Shown in pieces: positions 35,085 through 45,577 of a stretch of 64,000 bases of DNA (position 1 is the first letter of the stretch; each line of letters begins with the position of its first letter). The stretch lies in assembly GCA_950106755.1 (NCBI GenBank), contig OX467086.1:26554001-26618000 (forward strand), read 5' to 3'. The DNA comes from Climacium dendroides (taxonomy: Eukaryota; Streptophyta; Bryopsida; Hypnales; Climaciaceae). The notes beneath the pieces were generated by a model. The model worked only from the letters and a program-made list of their open reading frames with translations, was not told the origin of the DNA and did not search any database. Made by a program: the position numbers and the translations under genes.

Positions 35085-36328
35085 AGCTATAGATTGGTAT
35101 AATCCCAATCCCTTTTTATAACTACTCTAGGAGATGCAATTTTTCAAGCTTCAAAGTTTTCCATTCCATTCAGGATAATTATGTGCACATTTTCTGGATG
35201 GAGCAGTGATTAATCACTGCAGGAATAAGGTAGAGAATACGTAAAGACATGATCTTGTCTCCTATAGTGAACCATTGAACCCTGCTAACAGCAACTCATT
35301 TATTCATGCAATTGGTTGTCCTTCAATTTGCAATCTGGCTAAATGTCTATGCCCACTGATCTTTAAATGGAAATGGGGATTTCGATCCTCTCACTTTGAA
35401 CAATTGTATAAGAAAGTCATTCCTAGTGAGAAATATTTGATCTGAAAAGTTGGTTGTAGTGATTCAAGAGCTTTCCATAATCAATCTCTCAAGAATGAGA
35501 CCTCTACATATTGGTTAAAATGCTTCAAGCATTGCAAATGCAATGCAGTAGTATCTTCTACCTTAATCCTTGATGATGGGAGTAACATAAATTGTGTAGA
35601 AAACATGCTTGTCCAAAGCTAAAATGTAAATCTTTTGTTGGTATGCACCAATCTTTTGTATATTATGGCCTTTATCTAAGGATTCATGTGCTCCAAACTC
35701 ATAAGATTATTAAAGAACATTAGGGAAAATGTTGTTTTGGAACCATTTTCTATTTTCTATCCATTCATTTGGACCTTAAATAGTCATGAGCATTGCCAAA
35801 AACTTATCACTATCCTTTCCTAGATACTTGAGTTTTCTTCAATTTAACAGAGAGATTCCCACAATTCATGAATTGTCAATGATATCTCAATGAGATGATT
35901 TCCACCAACATTTGGTGCAAATTAATTCAAAGACCTTTAAAAATTGGATGAAACATAGTTATTCTTCATGTTGTATACTTCACTTCAAATCACAAGTGCC
36001 ACAAAGTGACTATATGTGTGTCTTTTTGCTCTACTTTGTAGGCTTTATTCACACACACTCACACATTGCCCACATACCCCAAATTTTTAATATGTAACCT
36101 AACTCCTTTAATAAATGAGCAAAATTTGATTAAGAGCAGCTTTTCTTTAGAGAGTGTTGATTTTTGGCAATTTCATGTGAATTTTCCAATTTAACACATG
36201 GATCTATATGGGATCAAAGAAAAATGATTTTTTTATTGGACCTTATTGGGTATCAAAAGAGGATTCTTAAAACAATTTAGCACACATTATTTGGGCCCCA
36301 TACAAGTAAGTTATGAATTTTCTAAATA
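35085..36328. other. 3' flank of the acyltransferase gene, no further gene
   Basis: The first few hundred bases should contain the 3' UTR. The rest is AT-rich sequence without a recognisable gene; the 61-codon frame at 35912-36097 has no known feature. Confidence 0.5.
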
Positions 36329-37119
36329 CTAGCGGTTGGCACTTGCTATGCTATGCATTCACCATTAAAATTTATATGTATTAGATAGAATGCAGAGCAA
36401 GAATTTCAATAAATCTTCAAATAAAAATTACTAAAATCTTCATATAATTTTTAAAATAAATAAGCATATACTAAAATAAACAATAGAAATTTAATGAATG
36501 ATGAATGAATGAAATACATGCAATGATGAATACAGTAAAAGATACACATACATTAAAATGCATTAGAAATTTGACTCAATTGTTACAAACAATAGCAACC
36601 AAAATAGAAGAATTTAAAGAAAAAACTTGTAAATCTCAAAAGCTTTGTGAACAATTTAATTGTTGTAAAATTCAAAATTGATTCAATCTAATCAATTTCT
36701 CAAATCATTTGGTAGTAGCAATAGAAAATTCAAATCAGAAGCTCAAAGTTTACAAAAGCACAAAATCATAGAAGTATAAAGCCAAGAAAAGCAATGGAAT
36801 TGTTACCTTTATAATATCACCATATTGATCCTCTTTAATATCACCTCAATTGCAACAACTATATTATTTCCGGAATATCACCTTTTGTAAAAAGTGATAT
36901 TACAGAGGTGATTGTAATTGTTATTCTATTTCAGTAATATCACATTGTGTGAAAATATGATTTCTATGTATGCATGATTGAAAATATTTTTATAAAATCA
37001 TTAAAATAATTATTTTAAAGACTTATCAAAATCATTATCATGCATCCTATTCAAATATATCAAATTTTTATTAATATGTGATACAATGAATGCGTAGCAT
37101 AGCAAGCACGAGCCCTTAG
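36329..37119 (+). mobile_element. TA-flanked TIR element, 791 bp
   Basis: Left terminus CTAGCGGTTGGCACTTGC continues with TATGCTATGCATTCACC. The right terminus reverse complemented is CTAAGGGCTCGTGCTTGC, also followed by TATGCTACGCATTC. TA lies outside each end (36327-36328, 37120-37121), as in mariner-like insertions. The inverted copy at 58157-58976 matches throughout. The sequence just outside the right end ('tgtgatattacagagtgac', 'gattttagtagtatgat') is also shared with that copy, so the true element may be longer. No coding capacity. Confidence 0.65.
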
Positions 37120-38046
37120 TATTATTGGTAACATTTGTGATATTACAGAGTGACTTATGATTTTAGTAGTATGATTATATTGTCTCTAGGTGTACTACCC
37201 CCCCAAAAAAAACACTAACTCTCAATCATAGTCTCACGCACTCTTATATTTTGATTGTGTACATCAATCACTTGTAGTCAATATCTTGTTTTTGGTCACA
37301 CTTTTTAGACAACGTTAATTGTAGGTGTTAATTGTAGTGCCTACCTCAATGGTAACTTAATTAAACCTCTTCCAAAATTTCCTTCATTGTCTTCTACAAT
37401 TGGTAAAATTACACAAAGTACAAGTGTATTAACTTATTATCCTCGTGTAAAATTTAAGTGTGGCTCAATGTTTGTAAAAGAAGGGAAGAGATTTAGTTTC
37501 GTTCCATCTATTTTTCCTTTTTTCTTTTTGAAACTAAGGGTGGTACAAGTAGAACCTCTCTTAGAGCATGGTGTCAAGAATTTACACTAAGAGGAATCTA
37601 TCGTCTCACATATGTCAACTTTCAACACTATTTTCAAAGAATGTATTCCAAATTGGGCCCACCTACAAACTCCATAATTGACAGTTATGCACCAAGAGAG
37701 GATACTCTAAGAAAGATCCTACATATATTCCAAAGCCAAACCTATTAAATACAGCATCAACTAAGGACAGAAGTCCGTCTAGCAATAGAAGTGAAGAGGC
37801 TAATACAAATAAAAGGAAAACCCAAACAATACAATGACTAAAAGTGGGTTTTATTTTTTTCTAATTGAAGGTCAACAACTTGGGCTTTTAAAAGGAGTTC
37901 CAAACAACTACTTCTTATACCAGGGAGATGGCTTCCCGTAGCTAGGAATGCCATCGCCATCTAGTTTGTCAAACTTCTCCAAAAACTTGGACATAGTTAA
38001 GGTACGTGAGGGTGGGGCTTTGTTTGTACAAAGGTCATCGTCTTCA

Positions 38047-38270
38047 CACTAATAGAATCTCTTGTTTATCTAAACATAAGTTGTCTAACTTGACGCTCAA
38101 TGTAACAGCCCCATGTTTTTATGTCAATATTATGTTAACATTGACATTCACTAACGTTCATTGTAACACCTTCAATGACATAAAAACATGGGGTTGTTAC
38201 ATTGAACGTTCGGGTAAACAATGTCAAGTTAGACAACTCATGTTTAGATAAATAGGAGATTCTACTAGTG
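38047..38270. mobile_element. CACTA-type MITE, 224 bp, TCA target duplication
   Basis: Terminal inverted repeats start CACTAATAGAATCTC and, from the other end, CACTAGTAGAATCTC. They extend with indels for nearly the whole arm ('tgtctaacttgac', 'caatgtaaca-ccccatg'). TCA flanks both ends (38044-38046 and 38271-38273), the 3-bp duplication of CACTA/EnSpm elements. It is a near-complete foldback with no coding capacity. Confidence 0.85.
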
Positions 38271-38546
38271 TCAATCATGTCTTGTAACGTGGCTTTAAAA
38301 ACCATATTCCATACTATGGGTACAGAGCATGAGTTTTCTCAATTGATCAAGTGTCTTTGTCAAAACTTTGTGCATTAGGAGAGAGCCACATTACAAGAGA
38401 CCCAAGTATTCCAATAAGGTAGGGTATTATACAAGCAACCTTGCTCTAAAAGTGACCTCTAACACAAATGTACGTTTTGCTTTCTTCAATGAACCAATAG
38501 TGTACATTATTTTTAAGAGGGGTTGCTTTTAGTTAATGACCTTTGC

Positions 38547-38696
38547 CATGGTTGTTATATTGGACAAGTTACTATTCATTTTTTGTCCTGTAGGACGAGT
38601 TACTATTCATCAAATGTACTTGAGAGGTACATTTGATGAATAGTAACTCGTCCTACAGAACAAGAAATGAATAGTAACTTGTCCAGTATGACAACC
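38547..38696. mobile_element. Foldback MITE, ~150 bp near-perfect hairpin
   Basis: Two arms of about 70 bp ('ggttgt-ata-tggacaagtt', 'actattcatt', 'gtcctgtaggacgagttac', 'tcaaatgtac') fold on a loop of a few bases near 38632. The 11-mer atgacctttgc occurs directly before (38536-38546) and after (38697-38707), consistent with a 9-11-bp target duplication. It is only 0.3 kb from the CACTA MITE. Mismatches are few, so the insertion is young. Confidence 0.8.
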
Positions 38697-39733
38697 ATGA
38701 CCTTTGCATTTCTACTTCAAAAATTCATAACTAATTCCATGATTGAAGGTCCAAAAATAATGAAATGACTTGGGTTATTTTGATGCCAATTCCATTTTCC
38801 TTCCTCCGAAAATTGAGTGGAAATTGTTTGCAAGAGTTTTGCTTTCCCCAAATGCAATCAACTCTTCTAAAGGTGCTTGAAGAGCAACCTACCTTATAGG
38901 AGGCAATGCCAAGGCATGCTTTGCTTTCTCTTGTTTTTGCACCATTGATGGTGGAACCTATAGATCCAATATCCATTCTATTGCCAGAGGCAATCCATTT
39001 TTCATCACACACACCACATTTTGGCAATGTAGGTTGCTCTCTTTCCGTGGAGGAAGAAACAAATAGTGATAAATTATGGCACAATTCCCAACACAATTGT
39101 GGTGCATTATAATAGGCTCCAATACTCCCTATATTGCAACCACCCATGAGTGGATTTTGCAACTACCCTTTGGTTGGAAATAGGAAGGTCTATATGACCA
39201 ATATGGGATGAATAGAATTTGCAACTAAGAAATTAATAGTAGTTATATTTTGGGAAATAAAAATTTGAAAATTTATGGGAAATCTTCTGAACTCTGTTTT
39301 TGCACATGGGAAAATTCCCCCAGTGAAGAAACCTGCCCTGCAGATACGTGTATTTGCTTATGTGGTCAGAAATGGGTTGCCGCCCTTCAGGCTCCCTTCC
39401 TTCCTCCCCACAAACACTCCAGTCAGCCACTGTTTCAGCATGAGCCCTTCAGTCAGTTTTGTTTTTCCGTTGTTGCACTGCCTTCACTTATGCTGTTCAT
39501 TTATGTGGGTGGGTCGTCTGGACGCTGGAGTGGGTTCTCGACCATCTCGCTGTAAGAAGTTAATAATTCTGTACCTTACGCCAGCAGTGCAATTGGTTGG
39601 ATGATGGGATCACTTTTAATAGGATTCACAGACGGCAGTGAGATACTCCTTCCTGCATACGAGAAGAGAAGGGCATTGATAGCTTTAGCTGTCGCATTGG
39701 CCTGTTGCCCCACAGACTGATCAATAATGCATC

Positions 39734-39758
39734 GCAGTGCAGTGCAGTGCAGTGCAGT
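39734..39758. repeat. (GCAGT)5 microsatellite
   Basis: Five perfect GCAGT units inside the spacer of the long inverted repeat. Confidence 0.9.
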
Positions 39759-40134
39759 CAGAGATGGCAATTCCAGAGGTCCAGTACGATCACCTCAAGC
39801 GAAGAGGGAAGGAAAATATCTTCACAGATAAAAACTCAAAGCCGCGGTGAAGATTTCAAATATTTTCATTTGCAAACTTATTTGGAACGGACAGAGGCCT
39901 GATCTCTGTTTGTTAGATTAAGTTTTCTCTCCTCTTTTTCTCTCCTCTTTTTCTCTCCTTTTGTCCAGCCTTCAGGCTTGGCTGCTGCGTTTTCTTTGTT
40001 TTGCAATGGATTCCCATCTGTTTAAACAAAACCAACAAAACTCATTTGCAAATAGAAGATCTTAGGCCCAACTCTAAGATGGGTTCATATTTTCCAAAGG
40101 TCCATGTGCACTTGTTCCACAAAACAAACCTGCA

Positions 40135-40470
40135 AGTGGAATTATAATTTCCCCATTAAAATTGTAATTTCTGTGAGTTTTTGCAGTGGTTTACCTTGAA
40201 ATTACAAAACTACCTATAGAGTGGAGTCATGGATGTCATAAAGAACCTATAACCACCTTTCCATGTATCTAATGGCACTTAAGTACTCATCAATAAAAGA
40301 TTGGCATGTTACCACTTGTTGGCATTAATGCACGGATTTCAATATAAAATAAATGGATTTAGATGAGTTTTGTGATGGAATTGGGGTCAAAAGTACAACA
40401 ATGGAATTAGGCAATTGGCAAAAATGGATGTGTGTCATGTTCAACCACATTCACCCTGCTTAACATTGAT
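40135..40470 (+). repeat. Dispersed repeat, copy 1 of 2
   Basis: Shares ordered landmarks with 55595-55945 in the same orientation: 'aagtggaattata', 'attacaaaactacc-atagag', 'tggagtcat', 'aaagattg' and 'ggcattaatgcac'. It lies within the spacer of the long inverted repeat. Type unknown; no TIR or LTR seen. Confidence 0.65.
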
Positions 40471-41915
40471 GCTCATTCACTTAGTTCATCCCACTTAACA
40501 TTGATGCTCATTCACCTAGCTCATCATCAACAAGTAGGTGAGAGCATCAACACATCTAATTATAGATCGTTTGTGCTAGTCACCATTAGCTTTTGCAGGT
40601 GAACACTTCCCTCCCAAGTCTATTATCATTCTCATAATGACACAAAAGGAGTGTCACACCTTCGTCATGGAGAATGGCTCCCTATTGGCTCTTTTTTTCA
40701 CTCTACAACTTCTTCTTCTTCTCAAAAATTCGTTCTTGGAGAAGGTGTAACTACCTCGATGGAACCTTCCAAAGTTGAGTTATATATCACGTCAAAAACA
40801 GCAAGAAAGATGTTCACAGAACAATTGCATTACCCAAGGAAGAAAAAGCCATTTTCCATACTGAAATCCATCGCCACTTCTAGTCGACATTTCATGGGAG
40901 AGATTTATCTGTTAAGGAGTCCATGTTTGTTGAATTTTCAGCTCTTCGGACTTGAATTAACTTACAACGAAAATACTTCACCTCTAACTTCCAGTGTCCT
41001 CTACAGTAACTTACCGCCCTTCCTTTTGTCTTCAGTTTTCAGTTGTTTTCGTTTTTCGTTTTTGTTTTTCTTGCTGCTGCTGCCACGAATTGCAGAATGA
41101 GACGGAACTGAAGACGAACAGCCAGGTGACCTCTGCCTGCCTGCCTTCCTTTTGAATTAATGGAAGGGAGCCTTCAGTCAGTTGCTGAAATTATAATGTC
41201 AGTGTGATACTATCCGACATTGATTCAAACATCCTCTGCTGCAGTGCCGTGGGTTTTTTTAAATCAATCTTCCGCCTTCCGCCTGTCCGTCTGTCTGTCT
41301 GTCAGTGAGTGGCTGAATCTGGTTGCAAATGAACTGGATCCTGGGTTTAGATTTCCGTTGTAGCCCGCCTGCCCAAGTTAGTGCCTCCGTTACGTTACCT
41401 GCCTGGGATAGATTCGGAGTTCAGACTTCTCGGATGTGTTTTACGGGAGAATTGAAGATCAAATTGAAGACGGAGGATCATGCCTAACGGCTTTCCACTT
41501 CATGGTGGGAAACATTCGAACTAAGGGAGGCCACCCATTTCTGACCAGATATCTGCACGGTGGGTTTCTTCCATGGGGAAATTTCCTTGTGTGCAGAAAT
41601 AGAGTTTGGATGGTTCATATTTTTATTTCTCAAAACAAAATTAGTGCGAATATTTTAGCTGTAGATTTTGTTCAACCTATAGACCTTCATATAGACCTTC
41701 ATATATGACCTAGTCATACAGACCTTCCTATTTCTGACAAAGGGTTGGTTTGCAAAATCCACCCCATGGGTGGTTGCAATATTGTGAGTCTTGTAGCCAA
41801 TTATAATGCATCACAATTGCATCAGGAATTGTGCCATAATTTATTTCTTCCTCTATGGAGAGGGAATGGCCTACATTGCCAAACAAGGGGAGGATAAGGA
41901 ATGGGTTGCCTCCCA

Positions 41916-44900
41916 TATCAAGCTACTTGTGGCTGGCAAGTTTGTACTATTACCTTACAAAGAAATCTTGTTTCATTTGTGTCAAAAATCTAACTAAGAT
42001 GCACTACAAACATTGTATAATTTAGAGTACAAAGACATGGTACTTTACATTTGTCAAAATTGTATAGTAAGGTATCCATTTTTTGCTATTGCTATTGTAC
42101 TTAGTTATTATTATTAGATTTATTAAATTTTCATGTTTTCTTATTAGCAAGTGAAAGGAGGTTCTAATGCATAAAAGAAAGCAACATTTGAATACAATAT
42201 GCAAAAGTTATAAAGGAACGAAGTTAGGTTTTAAGATGATCCTTCTACATGATAGATACATAATTGATTTAGGAGATGTGCTCAAAGTGAAGATGGTGAT
42301 TTGGGGTCAATGGTGCATTTGTAGGGGCGAACGTTAAGAGTATCTAATATTGTCCAATTAAGCATCCAAGCATGATTCAAAATAATTGGCAAACTAGTTA
42401 GGTATAAAATGGATTGTTGATTCAAGTTATTTTATTTTCTTTAAAGTGGCAATCAATGCATTTTCACAAATGCTAGTTAGACATTGGTATTTGAACTAGA
42501 TAATCAAATTAGAATCATACATTATACAAAGACTTTGACTATAGAGTTGCAAAGTGTTTTTTCTTTTAAGTTAACAATACTTATTCCTTGAATGTTAGTT
42601 CATATGTTGAATGCTGGAAAGCTAGTGTAGTCTTGGCATAAGATAGCTATCTAGGTCAATCAAGAATGTGATGATGATTGTTGATTTGACCTTTGGTCAA
42701 TGTAGATACTTAGGCTAATTAAATTTATAATTTTTCTACAAAAGAATGACAAATGAAAAAATATTCTTCAAATGTATTGGTCAACTTGTGTTATTGAGAA
42801 AGATACAATATAAGTGGTCAAAGTAGAAACATGTGGTTTCTTGTTGTGAACTAGTTGTGGAGATTATAATTTTCATCTTTTGGCTTCATTATTTCCTACA
42901 TTGATACAATGATAATCAAAATGTAATTCAACAAGCTTGTGGTTAAAATAAGCAATATTAAATGAATATCTTGTCATATGCATAAACTTCACAATACCCA
43001 TGCAACAATTAGTTTGTTTTTGAAATTGAATACAATTTTCATTTATTTTGGATGCTAGAGAGAGAAATTAAATATAATGATAATTGCAATTGGGCTTGAT
43101 TACTTTTGGGCTATTCCAACTTACGTAAATTATCATAAAATGTTGAAAAATTGATGTAAGACAATCTAAAATAGAATCTAATAAGTTTGAGTATTAGTAT
43201 TGATTACATAGGACTATCAACATTTGAAGGATTTTGGAGTTTCACTAGCAATTATCTTTCATTTTCTATAGTCAACTAGGGGTTCATGTACCTACCTTGG
43301 TTATTTATTCTATTTATTTATATTGAAACTATAAATTTTTCTTGAAATTTTTCATTAGATGTTTTTTTGGGGCATTGGAGGGCCATTTCAAGCCTATTTC
43401 CCTTGTTGTAAACCATCCACTGTTGTCCAGAATAATAAAGAATAATTAAAAAATAAATTTAAAAAATACTATTTTTTCTTTAAATTAAAAAAATTAATTT
43501 ATTATTATTATCCAATGTGGTAGTTGCTTTGCCACATCATACTGTTGTTGTAGCCAAGTTCCCACAATCTAAGAACTTTGGGGGAACTCACAACCTTATT
43601 GAGAAGGTGAATCTCATCTAAAGTTTATGACTTTAATATCTCATAGTTTGAAAATCCAACCATCCCTCCCCCAATTTCACTAATTCACAATATTCTAAGG
43701 TGAAAACATCCAAAATCATCCCTAATAACAAAAATATCACTTATCAATCCTTGCCAAGAATAAGGATATTAATTACAAGGATACACACCACCTAAACATT
43801 ACATCCCAGTAATAATGTAAAGTACATCTATAATAAGTGCTTTGAAAATTCACAACTTAGTCATACAGTGTCCAAATAATGCAATCTAAATTTCGTTGGA
43901 TTTTTTTTTGCACTTGTCAGTCAGTAAGACCCAATAAATTTTGTCACATACAATAATAAGTACATTTTGTGGCGATTCTAGGTGCACATCCCTTACCTTA
44001 CCCACCGCTTCTTCTCCCTGATTATTGGTACAGCCCCTCGACTGCAAGAAACTGCCAGTTGTACAACTGCCTGCACACTTGCCATGAGCTTGATTAGCGG
44101 CCATGGGACAGCCTGGTGATCATAGGTCTCCACGAAATCTAAGTCCTGTAGATCCAACCCTGATCCTAGATTTCCTGGAAATCCAATAACTTCCCACTGT
44201 AACTGAAAATCGTCCATTTAATAGTCATTCGAGCCGAAACTGACTGGACCACTTCTGGCTGGCCTGGCAATTAAGCCAAGGTGGTTCAAAAACTGAACTA
44301 AACCTGGTTACTAATCTTGAGAGTTACCTTACTGGCAGGCAGGTTCATTTCAAATTTTTTCATTTCATTTTAGCCATTTGCTTAACCACGCCGGCCACTG
44401 AGCTTAGTAGTTGCACCGATTTGTCCTAATAAGCATGTGACACTACTTTCGGTTTGCGAGCATTTTTGAAATGAAGTCGATTTGCAAGTCGTCCCAAATT
44501 ATTACCTTTTATCACTTGGCTACTTGTTTTGCAGCTTGTATCCAGCATGGGCAATCTTAGATCTCAACAGTCAAACGTGATGGTATGGAACAGGCATGGC
44601 TGAACATCAGGGACCACCGACCAAAGCAATGTAAGAAAAGGACATGTACTAGCTGGAGCCAAAAGATAAGGTAGTGAACTCATTAATGTCGCTTTCAACT
44701 GTTCTCTCATTATGAGACTATAATCTTCGGTATTTGGGTATTACTCCTAATTTGAGAAGAAATCATTCTCTACATTCTTGAAGAACAGAAATGTGTTTCA
44801 ATACTGAAATCGATTACTAGCTTCGAAAGTAGACTTACTTGGGAGTTGAGTCACTTCCAAAGTTATTCCATCAATTCAGATCATGCCTTCCCCAATACTC

Positions 44901-45577
44901 GATTCGATCAAACCCAAGATCCAGCAGCACCGACTAGTACATCGAGAATCATATGACAAACGAGAAGCATTAAATTAAAAAGTGTTTGAAATCTCGCCAT
45001 AGAAATGCACAACACACCAGGAGGATTTCAAAGTTCCAAGAAATCTATTAACACACTAGTCCACCCTACCTAATAAACGAGCAGTTCGGGAAGAGACCCC
45101 AAAGAACTTTCCTACTGAAAATGGCTGTAGGGAACTCTCTGTAAAGTCCCTCCCCTCCTAATATATTACCGGTATAGCAAGGCCAGATAAAAGCAAACTC
45201 TGGATATGTATTGTAGGGAGTGGCACAATTTGCAATTTCAGCCACGCGACTCTGCCGTTTCTTCCCAAATCTGGCCCTGCACGAATCTCATCTCAAAGTA
45301 GTAGGCCTCTCGAAGAACTTTCAAATAGCGTTGCCCAAATCACCTCCATGCTTAAGGCACAGGTCTAGAACTCTGACACCCCTATTGTTACTCCAGTCTT
45401 ATACAAAAGATACTAGAAATGCAATAGGCTTCTGTACATATGAAAATCTCTGTTTCCTATCACGGGTCATTAAATGTACAACGGCACGAAATAGGACCTT
45501 CCATAACCATCTTCACAGCCTGATTGACTATCACCAACATGTTAACCATTTAGCCAATCCAAAGATGTCAGCGGGAG
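41916..45577. other. Intergenic region downstream of the SPEAR-like gene
   Basis: 3.7 kb without a recognised gene. 42.0-43.9 kb is very AT-rich. From about 44.0 to 45.5 kb composition is more even and may include a 3' UTR of the SPEAR-like gene. A minus-strand frame at 44217-43993 (74 codons, with SGLDLQDLDFVETYD) has no family I recognise and is not called as a gene. Confidence 0.4.

Larger units (their letters stand above)
38985..41915. repeat. Long inverted repeat, ~0.4-kb arms around 2.1 kb
   Basis: The left arm 38985-39400 pairs with 41515-41915 on the other strand. Matching landmarks are 'gtggaggaagaaac-aatag', 'ccacccatg-gtgg', 'tctgca-gg-ggtttcttc' and 'cccatttctgacca'. Identity is roughly 75-80% by eye with indels. 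The enclosed DNA is GC-richer than its surroundings, contains a GCAGT microsatellite, CTGC/CTGT tracts near 41130 and 41290, and an unassigned 149-codon plus-strand frame (40651-41100). The layout resembles a Mutator-like element with long TIRs that carries captured host DNA. No transposase and no clear target duplication were found. Confidence 0.6.

Noticed and set aside
40651..41100. 149-codon plus-strand reading frame as a gene
   Set aside because: No domain, no splice context, a low-complexity Phe/Leu/Ser tail, and its position inside a repeat-bounded segment. Kept only as part of the possible captured DNA.
43886..44217. Minus-strand frames downstream of the SPEAR-like gene as extra exons
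   Set aside because: The SPEAR-like reading frame already ends at 45578 with a complete C-terminal EAR motif, so these are not needed and show no family resemblance.
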